Source: Neorhizobium lilium
Lineage (GTDB): Bacteria > Pseudomonadota > Alphaproteobacteria > Rhizobiales > Rhizobiaceae
Assembly (NCBI RefSeq): GCF_004053875.1
Contig: NZ_SBIP01000002.1
Coordinates: 620,001 to 684,000, forward strand
Direction of reading: 5' to 3'
DNA length: 64,000 nucleotides
The position numbers and the translations under genes are program-made. Of this stretch, positions 9,403-18,145 are shown piece by piece; the first letter of the stretch is position 1; the number at the start of each line of letters is the position of its first letter. The notes below the pieces were generated by a model, which was not told where the DNA came from, searched no databases, and worked only from the letters and a program-made list of their open reading frames with translations.

Positions 9403-10473
9403 TTGGTGAATCCGTATTCAGACGCGAAACCTTATCAGATGTGGAGACGAGCGGTAGCGCGCATCGAGCCCCATCTGGTTGACCCAGTTGTGACGCCTCG
9501 TTTTCAATTGGCGACAAGCACGCGGGTGGGAACAGCAGGGAGTTGTTTCGCTCAGCATATCGCCAAGAAAATTGCCGAAATAGGCTTCAATTACCTGATC
9601 ACTGAATCAGGTGACGATCTTTCCCACCACGAAAAAGTCACAAGACAATTTGGCGTGTATTCGGCGCGGTATGGGAACCTCTACACCCCAGCACAGCTGT
9701 CACAGCTGCTTGACGAGTGCTTTGAGGGACGGGAATTTAGCGAAACAGCATGGCAAAGACCAGATGGGCGGTTTGTCGATCCGTATAGGCCGCAAATAGA
9801 GCCTGTTGGCTTTAGCTCACCCGATGAGGTTGTCTACGCAAGGAAGGAACATCTGGAAGCTGCTCGGCGGGTTTTTCGCGAGTCCGAAGTATTCATTTTC
9901 ACTCTAGGCCTGACAGAATCATGGCGTTCAAAGGTTGATGGCGCCGTCTTTCCTTTAGCGCCAGGTGTGGTTGCAGGAAGCTTCGATCCGGAAAAGCACG
10001 AATTTCACAATTATTCCGTTCGAGAGACCACAAAAATCCTCGGCGAAGCTCTTGATAAGCTTAAGAATGTAAATCCAGATATAAAAGTCCTTCTGACTGT
10101 GTCACCTGTTCCACTGATCGCAACTTACGAAGATAGACATATCTTGGCCTCCACGACATATAGTAAAGCTGTTTTACGGATAGCGGCTCAAGAATATGTC
10201 GAGAAGTATGATTGGGTAGACTATTTCCCCTCTTTCGAAATAATTACCGCCAGCAGCACGGGAGGAATGTACTTCGAAAGCGATTATAGAGAAGTGTCGC
10301 CTTTAGGAGTTGCTCACGCTATGCGTTGTTTTGTTAGAAATTATACTTCAGGCGCTGAGCGGGTGGAAATTGAGGAGATACGCGACAGTCGGCCGGAAAG
10401 AAAAAATCCAGGAACGGGAGAAATGCCTGCCATCATCTGCGATGAAGAAGCAATTGACGCAGTGAACATTTGA
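9403..10473 (+). CDS. GSCFA-domain protein
   Basis: A 356-residue member of the GSCFA family, named for the motif seen here at residues 46-50 (AGSCFAQHIAKK). GSCFA proteins resemble SGNH-type hydrolases or acyltransferases and occur in polysaccharide clusters. Further family marks are FTLGLTESW, a conserved SPVPL segment and DYFPSFEIITAS near the C-terminus. The start is TTG 9403 (or GTG 9406), two bases after the WcbI-like gene, with GGAG upstream. It likely acts on the same glycan as its neighbour. Catalytic activity is inferred from fold similarity only. Confidence 0.82.
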   Translation: MVNPYSDAKPYQMWRRAVARIEPHLVDPVVTPRFQLATSTRVGTAGSCFAQHIAKKIAEIGFNYLITESGDDLSHHEKVTRQFGVYSARYGNLYTPAQLSQLLDECFEGREFSETAWQRPDGRFVDPYRPQIEPVGFSSPDEVVYARKEHLEAARRVFRESEVFIFTLGLTESWRSKVDGAVFPLAPGVVAGSFDPEKHEFHNYSVRETTKILGEALDKLKNVNPDIKVLLTVSPVPLIATYEDRHILASTTYSKAVLRIAAQEYVEKYDWVDYFPSFEIITASSTGGMYFESDYREVSPLGVAHAMRCFVRNYTSGAERVEIEEIRDSRPERKNPGTGEMPAIICDEEAIDAVNI

Positions 10474-10673
10474 TTTTGACAGCCAGACTAGCACTGCTTT
10501 GACAGAGTTGGGCAAGGCTGGCTTGAGATGATTAGCGCTCTCTTCGTTTGAGGCGCAATATGGAGGATTGAGATGAGGCACCATTGATATGGCGCTAACG
10601 GGCTCCTGCCTTGATAAAGATCAAGCCTCACATTATGGAATGAGGTAACCGCAATTGTCTGTATTAGGCCGTC

Positions 10674-11477
10674 ATGTTTCAGAAAATTATCCGGCGCTTG
10701 GCGCTTTCTACCCCCAATATTAATTCATCAACGTCTATTAAGCCGAAAATACTAATATGTTCGGGTAGCACTCAGATCCGTTTTCCAACAGCAATCAATC
10801 ACTCTGTTTATGCCGCACGCCATGGATACCGGTATAGATTTAACATCAATCCCTATCCAAACCTTCCAAATTTTTATTACCATAAGCTCGCTACCTTGCT
10901 GGACGGTCTCAACGACTGCGATTGGCTTTTTTGGCTTGATGATGACGCGGCCTTCACACAGCTAGACATGTCGTTGGAAAGCTTGGTTCCCGAGATGCAG
11001 GATCCCAAGATTTTTGCGATCTATTGCAAAAGTCCCGTCAACAGGGGAATAACTACATTTTTATCGTCTGGAAATTTTTTGATCAGGAATTGCCCTGATG
11101 CGGTAGCGTTCATTCAAGACTGCCTCGCGACAACGGGAGAGCAGTCCAAGGAATTTTGGAGCGAAGAGAAATATGGTCCCTACTGGGGTCCATTCGACCA
11201 AGAGGCCATGATTCATCAGTTAGAGCACTTTCCGCACCGGCGTAGCAAATATGCATTGCTGGACTATACACGGTTCAACACGCGACCATTTCATTTCCAG
11301 AATGCCAACGACCATTTCCTAGTACACTTCACTTACGATCCTGAACGTAGCAAGCGATTGCAGATGATTGATTTTGCTGAGAAGTACGGCCTTAGTGAGT
11401 TTCTTCTCCCTCAGGAGCAGTCCGAGCCATACGCCATGTATTTCCCTCATATCAAAAATAGCATTGGGGAAGGATAA
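10674..11477 (+). CDS. GT34-like (galactosyl/mannosyl transferase type) glycosyltransferase
   Basis: A 267-residue protein resembling the GMA12/MNN10 glycosyltransferase family. The metal-binding acidic motif appears as FWLDDDAAF at residues 87-95, after INHSVYAARHGYRY, which matches the family's N-terminal Y-x-x-x-H-G-Y region. Later parts (SSGNFLIRNC, WGPFDQEAMIHQL and the His-rich LVHFT near the C-terminus) fit the same family. No membrane segment is evident, so it probably works in the cytoplasm on a lipid-linked glycan. It overlaps the next gene by one base (TAATG). The sugar transferred is unknown. Confidence 0.75.
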   Translation: MFQKIIRRLALSTPNINSSTSIKPKILICSGSTQIRFPTAINHSVYAARHGYRYRFNINPYPNLPNFYYHKLATLLDGLNDCDWLFWLDDDAAFTQLDMSLESLVPEMQDPKIFAIYCKSPVNRGITTFLSSGNFLIRNCPDAVAFIQDCLATTGEQSKEFWSEEKYGPYWGPFDQEAMIHQLEHFPHRRSKYALLDYTRFNTRPFHFQNANDHFLVHFTYDPERSKRLQMIDFAEKYGLSEFLLPQEQSEPYAMYFPHIKNSIGEG

Positions 11478-12043
11478 TGACGAAGAAGCTTGAAAGTCAG
11501 GGTTATGTTACCGTAGGACACAATACCCTTTATAACGGGGAATGTGTTGTGGTCGGGACCGCAGATTCCCCGGTTTCGATAGGCTCCTACTGCGCTATTG
11601 GCCGCAATTTGACTATAATGCCTGTCAACCATGATACCCGGTTCGCTGCTATACAGGGAACCGTCTACCGTGAGATGTTTGGCGAAGGTCATCCTGGTGA
11701 ATCAGGATTGCCCAGCAGATCGCGATCCAAGGGCGGAATAACTATCGGGAACGATGTCTGGATTGCCGATAATGTTACGATATTGAGCGGTGTTGAGATT
11801 GGCGACGGCGCCTGCATTGGCGCAGGTTCAATTGTCACGAAGTCTATTCCGGCCTACCACGTCGCAGCAGGCTCCCCCTGCCGTACAATTCGAGACAGAT
11901 TTCCGGTTGAGGTAGCGATTCTTATGCAAGAAATTCAGTGGTGGAATTGGTCTGAAGAAAAAATCCGACGTAATAAAAGGTTTTTCCTCTTAGATCTATC
12001 CTCGTGCTCAACTGCTGACATCAAAGCGTCGCTGGTTGATTGA
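11477..12043 (+). CDS. Hexapeptide-repeat O-acetyltransferase
   Basis: A 188-residue left-handed beta-helix acetyltransferase of the CatB/LbH type, likely using acetyl-CoA to O-acetylate a sugar of the glycan. Hexapeptide repeats are visible around residues 32-50 (VSIGSYCAIGRN) and 90-125 (ITIGNDVWIADNVTI, then VEIGDGACIGAGS). The loop histidine expected for catalysis lies in MPVNHDTRF. The C-terminal AAGSPCRTIRDRF is the usual end of the CoA-binding helix. It is coupled to the glycosyltransferase upstream by a TAATG overlap. Acceptor unknown; family assignment is firm. Confidence 0.88.
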   Translation: MTKKLESQGYVTVGHNTLYNGECVVVGTADSPVSIGSYCAIGRNLTIMPVNHDTRFAAIQGTVYREMFGEGHPGESGLPSRSRSKGGITIGNDVWIADNVTILSGVEIGDGACIGAGSIVTKSIPAYHVAAGSPCRTIRDRFPVEVAILMQEIQWWNWSEEKIRRNKRFFLLDLSSCSTADIKASLVD

Positions 12044-12530
12044 CTGCCGTGGCGGCACAGACGACAGCCTCCGCGACGGCCCTGGCGATCCTGGGTCGAA
12101 AGACCGGCTTATCGCGGTGGGCCTTGAACCTGGCGCATCGGCAAGCACCGCGTCGATGCTAACCTGTTTGGAAGTGGATCAGAAAGCAACATAGCGTTCA
12201 TCCGTTGCCGCCGCCTCAGCTCCTGCACCGACGTGTATTACAGCTCGCTATTGCGAGCAGCAGGTTTGATATTGAAATGCCTGTAAGGGCGCAAGAAGAG
12301 CTGCCCCATAGGAGGAGAGGATCGACCTGCTGACCTTCACAGCAACGGCAAGTCCGTCACCGCAAATAGTGTGAGGTCGATATTCGAATGCGATTATCGG
12401 ACGCATCCACGGCGATACCGAAGATGGTGCACTCGACGCGCGGAATCCAGCTGCCAGCATATGTTCTGGAAATGATCCAAAAAATCGCTTACACACCATC
12501 TGTCATTGACGGCAACGGTGGGGGGAAAGA
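12044..12530. other. Non-coding stretch without supported gene, 487 bases
   Basis: Every short open frame here lacks family motifs. The first part is GC-richer than the genes on either side, which suggests inserted or decayed DNA, but I recognise no protein. The ribosome site of the next gene (a GGGGG run ending in AAAGA) sits at its right end. Confidence 0.45.
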
Positions 12531-13556
12531 TTGGCGTCCAAACTCAAGCATCGCACAATCCGATTTTTAGGATGGTACGGCCACGCAAACTGCGGAGATG
12601 AGTGCTTTAAGGAGGCACATAAAAGCCTGTTCGAAGACTCAGACGATACCCACTTTGATCTGATTTGGGATAACGAACGCGGCAAATATAGCAAGCAAGA
12701 TGAAGTCGTTGTGCTCGGTGCCGGTGACGTCATAAAGCCATTTTATGTCGAGCGGCTTGCTCCCTCTACCAAAATAATAATTTACGGCGCGGGGTTATCC
12801 AGCACAAGTGATGTTGAATATATGGAATCAATTAAAAAGCGAATTATTGGGACATGGCTAAGAAATAAAACTGACGTTGAAGCATTGCGTGACAGAGGAA
12901 TTGAAGCTCAATATACGCCGGACATAGTTTTCCAGCTCGGCAATGAAAACATGCCTGTAAAATCCGTAAAAAACCGAGCGAAAAAAGTAGCTGCATGTTT
13001 TTTTTCAAATAATTCGACGCAATACTCTCTTTATGGCCGCGACCTGCTGCTGTTTAATGACGAATTAAATAGAAAAATTAAATTAGCGAAGGTCCTCGAT
13101 CTGCTTTCACCTTGGTATGACTTCAATTTTTATCCGTTATCTCAGGATTTAAATGATTATGACATGTCTTATTGTTGCGATATATACACATTGATGCATA
13201 ATCGATCTAGTGTCACGATCAAGAAACCTCTAAAAGTATTCAAGGAAGCAATAAAGGCTACTTCCGAAGCAGACCTGGTTTTGACCATGAAGTTTCATGG
13301 ATTAATATTTGCTTGCCTGGCGGGGACGCCTTTTGTGAACATTGCAACTACCAGAAAAAATGCGCTTTTTTGCCAGGAAAACTCTTTTGCTGACGCCTCC
13401 GTCGCGGAAGATAATTTTTCTGAAGCCTCAGTGATGGCCGCGGTGAAAGTTGCCGAATATCCGCCGTTCTCCGACAGGGTCAGTCAGGCGCGGCTTCGCC
13501 TTATCAATGAAGCGAAAGTGCAGGCCCAAGCGTTCCGCACGTTCATAATGAAATGA
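12531..13556 (+). CDS. Polysaccharide pyruvyl transferase family protein
   Basis: A 341-residue protein of the CsaB/WcaK-like pyruvyltransferase family, which transfers pyruvate from phosphoenolpyruvate to sugars as a ketal. The N-terminal signature is FLGWYGHANCGDECF (residues 12-26), where the N-x-GDE core is typical. The C-terminal half contains TMKFHGLIFACLAGTPFV, matching the family's conserved R/K-F-H segment. The start is TTG 12531, preceded by a purine-rich site. The gene is strongly AT-rich. Its role would be to add a negative charge to the polymer. Some family members act on other substrates, so the pyruvyl activity is inferred. Confidence 0.82.
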   Translation: MASKLKHRTIRFLGWYGHANCGDECFKEAHKSLFEDSDDTHFDLIWDNERGKYSKQDEVVVLGAGDVIKPFYVERLAPSTKIIIYGAGLSSTSDVEYMESIKKRIIGTWLRNKTDVEALRDRGIEAQYTPDIVFQLGNENMPVKSVKNRAKKVAACFFSNNSTQYSLYGRDLLLFNDELNRKIKLAKVLDLLSPWYDFNFYPLSQDLNDYDMSYCCDIYTLMHNRSSVTIKKPLKVFKEAIKATSEADLVLTMKFHGLIFACLAGTPFVNIATTRKNALFCQENSFADASVAEDNFSEASVMAAVKVAEYPPFSDRVSQARLRLINEAKVQAQAFRTFIMK

Positions 13557-13575
13557 CGCCGCAGGAGTAAAATCA

Positions 13576-14562
13576 ATGAAGATATTTTTCTATGGCGGCT
13601 GCCACGCGCAGGTATTTGCTCGCGTTTTTCGGGAATGGGGTAGCGCCGATGTTTGCGACGTCGTTGTGAACTATGAGCTCATAGCGTCTAATTTACCGTT
13701 CCCCTATGAACGTCTCCACAATTATGATGCAGTCGTATTTTCTCCGATCAACAATAAGGATGAGTACAATACGAAATATATTGAAGATTACTGCAATAAA
13801 CACGGGATAAAATCAATATCCTATCCCTGGATGCAATGGAACGGCTACCATCCCTTTACAGAAAAAAGAGAATTTCTGGGCTTGAACCATTGGTTTCCAG
13901 TAGGGCACGATTTGGAGCCTGATCAAGCTCGCATTGAGATAGTGAAATCCGCTGAAATAACGACGGATCGCCTAAAGCAACACGAAGAAACAAATAGAAC
14001 AAATTTAAAAATATCCGACTTCATTTTGAAGTACTATAGAGATACCAGGCTTTTTTTAACGCCAGATCATCCATCAAATGTATTGTATCGGTACGCTGTA
14101 TGGGAAATTTCAAAACGACTTTCAATTGATGTATCGCATGACTTTTATCGCTACGAGCAGCTTCTGCAGCCAGAGATAATATTGCCGATACAACCAGCCG
14201 TTTCCGCGGCCCTTGACCTCAGATTTGAAGCATCAGACGAATACCGGTTCGACGCAGCGGGAGGCACATTCAAAATGTACGGACCAGAATATGCCAAATT
14301 CGGACAGCACTTGAATTCGGATGCACTCAGAGTGTTTTCCCGGTCAAAAATTGAGGTTATCGATTACAAGACGACGGAATCGGATGATTTTCGGCCTCAG
14401 AACGACCCAGCTGTCGGGAGTAGCCTGATTGGACGGGTAGTATCTGATGAAGGTTCAAATTTAGTTGTAGAATTCCTGGCTGCTAAAGACGGTATCATTC
14501 CGGATCCAACGATCCAGACCATCAAGGACAGCGAATGGAAAGTAAGCTCCAGAGTAGGCTAA
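13576..14562 (+). CDS. WcbI-like polysaccharide biosynthesis protein, second copy
   Basis: A 328-residue protein starting MKIFFYGGCHAQVF, the small-Gly-Cys-x-Ala-Gln signature of WcbI-like proteins (Cys9). LTPDHPSNVLYRY in the middle and WFPVGHDLEP also fit the family. It differs a lot from the WcbI-like protein at 8550-9401, so the two are not a recent duplication. The ATG at 13576 has AGGAG about nine bases upstream. The last 80 residues go beyond the usual domain and have no recognisable motif. It overlaps the next gene by 28 bases, implying coupled translation. Confidence 0.72.
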   Translation: MKIFFYGGCHAQVFARVFREWGSADVCDVVVNYELIASNLPFPYERLHNYDAVVFSPINNKDEYNTKYIEDYCNKHGIKSISYPWMQWNGYHPFTEKREFLGLNHWFPVGHDLEPDQARIEIVKSAEITTDRLKQHEETNRTNLKISDFILKYYRDTRLFLTPDHPSNVLYRYAVWEISKRLSIDVSHDFYRYEQLLQPEIILPIQPAVSAALDLRFEASDEYRFDAAGGTFKMYGPEYAKFGQHLNSDALRVFSRSKIEVIDYKTTESDDFRPQNDPAVGSSLIGRVVSDEGSNLVVEFLAAKDGIIPDPTIQTIKDSEWKVSSRVG

Positions 14563-15386
14563 CGGGTATGCTGCGCAGAATAATTGACTCCTGGACGAAA
14601 ACTGAAAATTCCAGGAAAGGGACAGAACCTTTGAACGAGCATAGAACCACCTCTTCAGAGCGCGAACTGCTGGAAAGGCTCTATGACGCCGAAAAGCATA
14701 TAAACGAACTGCGTAGGGACAATGCCATTGTGCGACATGAATTCCAAAGCCTGGCTTCGAAATTTGAAACAGCTCTAATATTTTTCGAATCGCGGGTAGA
14801 TTCAATCTATCAGGCCGCACTAAGACATGACGCTGGCGAATTGCCCGCGGCCGAAATTATGATCGAGGAAGAGGTAGAAAACCGCCTTCGTGACCTTTTG
14901 CTAGGGGGGTTTGCCAACACGCCTGCAATTACAGATATCAACATCAAGGATCTCGTCAGTGGTGATCTGTCAGTCGGCCCTAAACGTGGGGCTTTGACAC
15001 TGCATGGATTCAGATTAGATCCGCGCGCAGCTCGAGACATGGGTGACTGCATAAGGATCGAAGCCGGGGTCTTTGGGGCCGTTATATTTGGACCCTATAA
15101 ACGACTTAAGGTCGGCAAGTATCGAGTTAGCTTCGAGTTGGAAATATTGGCCGATTTGGACCAACTAAACGGCTCCATGAGCTTCGACATTCATGACAGC
15201 ACAATAAATGAGCAAATGTGCATCAAAACGGTACGTGCTAAAGAGTTTAAGCGAGCCTTCCGGGCCGAGCTCGTGTTTGATTGGTCGCCGGCATCAGTCA
15301 ATCATGTGGTGGAAATTCGCGTCTTCCAAGGTCTGAATTCGCCAGTGCTTCTTCGGGAAATATTAATTGCAGATTTCGAGAGCTAG
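14535..15386 (+). CDS. Unknown protein: coiled coil plus beta-rich C-terminal domain
   Basis: I do not recognise this 283-residue protein. Residues about 30-90 form a charged heptad-rich helix (RELLERLYDAEKHINELRRD) likely to be a coiled coil. Residues about 135-280 are beta-rich, with FGPYKRLKVGKYRVSFELEI and VNHVVEIRVFQG as landmarks. This resembles the C-terminal region of the protein at 4408-5319. It starts inside the end of the WcbI-like gene and is followed one base later by a glycosyltransferase. No signal peptide is visible. A scaffold or carbohydrate-binding partner for the neighbouring enzymes is a reasonable inference. Confidence 0.75.
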   Translation: MESKLQSRLTGMLRRIIDSWTKTENSRKGTEPLNEHRTTSSERELLERLYDAEKHINELRRDNAIVRHEFQSLASKFETALIFFESRVDSIYQAALRHDAGELPAAEIMIEEEVENRLRDLLLGGFANTPAITDINIKDLVSGDLSVGPKRGALTLHGFRLDPRAARDMGDCIRIEAGVFGAVIFGPYKRLKVGKYRVSFELEILADLDQLNGSMSFDIHDSTINEQMCIKTVRAKEFKRAFRAELVFDWSPASVNHVVEIRVFQGLNSPVLLREILIADFES

Positions 15387-15387
15387 A

Positions 15388-16632
15388 ATGGCCCGGCGCC
15401 TTTACCGCTTTTTTTCGCCGATCGTGCCTATGACAACCGGCACGGCGACCTATTTCGATAAGGTACTGCGACGAGTCTTATCTCTCAACGTGATCGAGAA
15501 ATCCGATATTGAAGTTGTAATAGATTCCAAGGCTATCGGAGATGGTTATCCAACTCATTATCATGGAGTCCGCGTCAGAGATTATCGGGAAATTCCCCGC
15601 GTTGTAGGGGAGAATGAAACTTGGTTTCTATTTCTCGCGAATAATGATTTTCACGGATACGTCCATGAAATCATAGATAGCTTGCGCAAGATTGCTGGCG
15701 GTAGAGTTATTTCTATCGTACATGAGCCATCAAATTATATGCTCCTTCGGCACCTAAGCTACAATAATAAACAAGATTATAGCTCCGACCGATTGGTTAA
15801 GGGGCTGAATACACAGTTCGGCGACCGGGGCAAACGCCTTCTGGATGACGCAGATAAAGGTTTGGTTGATAACATATTCAACCACGTGGTGTTGGCTCAG
15901 AACGGACTCTATCATAGCAGTGATGAGATTTGGACGCATAGCCGATTTGCGGCGGAAGTATTGCGCACCGAAAATCGCGGAGGTCCTGAATCAGCTAGAT
16001 ACCGAGTCTATGCGCATCCGAAAGATGATCTAAGTCGACATGATATCGGCGATAAAGAGAGCCAGCCGCTGTTTAGGATAGGCATTTTTGGATGGATTTC
16101 TCTAGCTAAAAGAGTTCGCGAAATCCTGGTCGGGCTTAGATTGGCTTTGGACCGCCTGCCCTCTGGAGCGGCGAAACATATTGAGCTCATCGTTGTCGGC
16201 AAGCTACCGAATGATCCCAATTATGACGTTATATCGGCATCCAATTTCCTTGCACTTTCTAAAAACGTTCGTTTTCTCGGTTATCAGCCGGATGAGGAAT
16301 TTGAACGCCTGGTTACAACATGCAACTTGATATACAACTTGAGGTTTCCGTCATGCGGGGAGACGAGCGGCACCATCAATTTGGCCCAAGGCACAGGTGC
16401 AAGGGTCGTAAAAACGCGATATCAAGCCATGAATGAGGAGCCGGCCCACGAAGCGATGACCTTCCTTCCTCATTTTGAGGCTTTCAATATCGCCAGCTCA
16501 ATATGCAGCAATTTTGAGAAGTGGAAGCTCGGTTTATGGAATATCCGCAATGAAAATCCGCAGCACATGCAGATAGCGCCTGTAGAGTACGGTGTACTTG
16601 CGGAGATTTTTTCAGCTACAACAGCCGCGTAG
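15388..16632 (+). CDS. GT4-like glycosyltransferase
   Basis: A glycosyltransferase of about 414 residues. The start of the donor domain reads FRIGIFGWISLAKR, with ELIVVGKLPN and VRFLGYQPDEEFERL in the order typical of GT4 C-terminal domains. The usual donor acidic signature is replaced by RFPSCGETSGTINLAQGTG, as in some GT4 outgroups. The ATG at 15388 is one base after the previous stop and is preferred over a TTG at 15367. It is the last gene of the AT-rich block; 20-odd bases further on, the DNA leads into an IS remnant. Substrate unknown. Confidence 0.82.
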   Translation: MARRLYRFFSPIVPMTTGTATYFDKVLRRVLSLNVIEKSDIEVVIDSKAIGDGYPTHYHGVRVRDYREIPRVVGENETWFLFLANNDFHGYVHEIIDSLRKIAGGRVISIVHEPSNYMLLRHLSYNNKQDYSSDRLVKGLNTQFGDRGKRLLDDADKGLVDNIFNHVVLAQNGLYHSSDEIWTHSRFAAEVLRTENRGGPESARYRVYAHPKDDLSRHDIGDKESQPLFRIGIFGWISLAKRVREILVGLRLALDRLPSGAAKHIELIVVGKLPNDPNYDVISASNFLALSKNVRFLGYQPDEEFERLVTTCNLIYNLRFPSCGETSGTINLAQGTGARVVKTRYQAMNEEPAHEAMTFLPHFEAFNIASSICSNFEKWKLGLWNIRNENPQHMQIAPVEYGVLAEIFSATTAA

Positions 16633-16655
16633 TTTAAATCGAGACCGAGAGCCTT

Positions 16656-16817
16656 TCATCTTTGACGGACCCATCTGACCGTCCTGGAATAGCCGGTTCC
16701 TTTACAGATACGTTGCAACATCTGAACCACATCTTCGCCCCGATAGGTGAATCGCGCATCCGTCACCTGCTTCAGAGTGAACCCCTTCTGGGCACCCGAA
16801 AAGTTCGATGCCTTCAT
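16656..16817 (-). pseudogene. IS3-family transposase remnant (orfA start fused to orfB fragment)
   Basis: On the minus strand an ATG at 16817 opens MKASNFSGAQKGFTLKQ, the start of IS3-family OrfA proteins. After residue 17 it runs directly into FTYRGEDVVQMLQRICKGTG, which matches the integrase-domain part of OrfB, including the beginning of the G-Y-x-x-T/S-I/V-R-V strand. The rest of both genes is gone and the frame ends soon after. An internal deletion of several hundred bases is the simplest explanation. It marks the right edge of the AT-rich glycan block. Confidence 0.7.
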
Positions 16818-16949
16818 CGTTTCCACTCCTGTTCCCAACCGGAATCCAGCGCGGAAACTCCAATCAAAAACGGTTCAGTTTTTGGGAATCAGAGCAATCA
16901 GGGGCGAACCGGCGCAACCAAGCTCTACCTTCTCAAAGCCGGTCGCCCC

Positions 16950-18083
16950 TCACTGCCCCGCCCTGGACAAACTGCCGGCCAGTCGGAATGGGGACGAGAC
17001 GAGTGCGCCTGCAGCGTCGAAAACATAGGCGCCCACATCACCGGCACTGGCTTTCTTGTCACCATCGAAGCTGCGGAGCTTGGAGCCAAACCGGGCGAGT
17101 GAAGCAAAACGGTCATGCCCCAATCCGTCGGTTCCATCGATCGCGGTGATGTCGATCACCCGCACATGCTCTTCTCGGGCTGCGGCCTGTATAACCGGGT
17201 CGTCGATGTCGAGCCGACCGATGCGGGCGCGGTCATTGGCAATCAGGCTCGACACCTGCAAAGCCCTGTCCGTCCGTGCCACCAGCAGGGTGATTGGCGT
17301 CTTCATGGCGCCGATTTCCCGAAGTTGCGAACGGAAGACATCGACATCGATGTCCGGAGACGCCAGTATCACCTCCAGCTTGTCGAGCACATCCTGCCGA
17401 TGTTGCAGCTTGAGTTCCCGTACGGCCTCCATGGCCAGAAACGCCCCCATGCTGTGGCCGAAGAGGACGATGCGTTTCACGTTGCGAGCGCTTGAAAGAT
17501 CGTCCAGCAGCGCATCGAGGCGGCGCCGCGAATAGAGCACTGCATCGCGGTCCGCCACATAGCCAGTCACGGAAGCAGCCGAGGGCCAGGAAAAGAGAAC
17601 GGGAACCGCACCCACATTCGCATCTACCGCGACTTGCGCAGTCCGGAAAAGGGCCTCCTGGTAGCTGTAGTTGTAACCGTGGACAAACACGCCGACCGTC
17701 CCGTCGGAACTGGCGCTTTGCCCGACTGCAGTCTCGAACTGCGCTTCGGAAAGCTCGGCCCGGCGCCGCACAATATATTGGCGCTGTGGGTCCGGCCGGT
17801 GGGACGCATAGGCGATCTCGGCGCCCTTGCGGTCTGGGGGCACGGTGATGTCGTAAGCCTCATAGGTCGTATTGTCAGACGGTGTCGCGCTAAAGCCCTT
17901 GCCTTCCGGTTGACGATTGGTGGCAGTGAGAACCCGGATGCGCTCGCCGACAGAAGGCTTGCCGACCAATGTGGAATCGGCAACGGGTTGGAGAACGCCC
18001 GCATCCGGCCTCGTCGCACATCCCGACACGATTACGCAGATGGCGAGCGGCATCAAAAGCCCGAACCTATGCAGGGATTTCAT
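16950..18083 (-). CDS. Alpha/beta-hydrolase lipoprotein, DUF900 family
   Basis: A 377-residue predicted lipoprotein. The ATG at 18083, with a GGAACG site upstream, gives a signal peptide ending in the lipobox IVSGC; the longer upstream frame would bury it. The DUF900 alpha/beta-hydrolase core shows VFVHGYNYSYQEALFRTAQ (oxyanion region) and the nucleophile elbow LFGHSMGAF. A plausible acid and histidine follow in the last third (DITAIDG, GHDRFASL). It is exported and probably anchored in a membrane. The natural ester or amide substrate is unknown. It lies downstream of the RND pump on the same strand, 62 bases away. Confidence 0.87.
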   Translation of the reverse strand: MKSLHRFGLLMPLAICVIVSGCATRPDAGVLQPVADSTLVGKPSVGERIRVLTATNRQPEGKGFSATPSDNTTYEAYDITVPPDRKGAEIAYASHRPDPQRQYIVRRRAELSEAQFETAVGQSASSDGTVGVFVHGYNYSYQEALFRTAQVAVDANVGAVPVLFSWPSAASVTGYVADRDAVLYSRRRLDALLDDLSSARNVKRIVLFGHSMGAFLAMEAVRELKLQHRQDVLDKLEVILASPDIDVDVFRSQLREIGAMKTPITLLVARTDRALQVSSLIANDRARIGRLDIDDPVIQAAAREEHVRVIDITAIDGTDGLGHDRFASLARFGSKLRSFDGDKKASAGDVGAYVFDAAGALVSSPFRLAGSLSRAGQ

Positions 18084-18145
18084 TCCGTCGTTCCTTTCCG
18101 GGTGGTGCGGATGCGTAGTGTGGTTAGCCAGCATGCGGATGTCGA

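Noticed and set aside
12248..12499. Minus-strand 83-codon frame in the island gap
   Set aside because: No ribosome site, no motif, and no coupling with neighbours.
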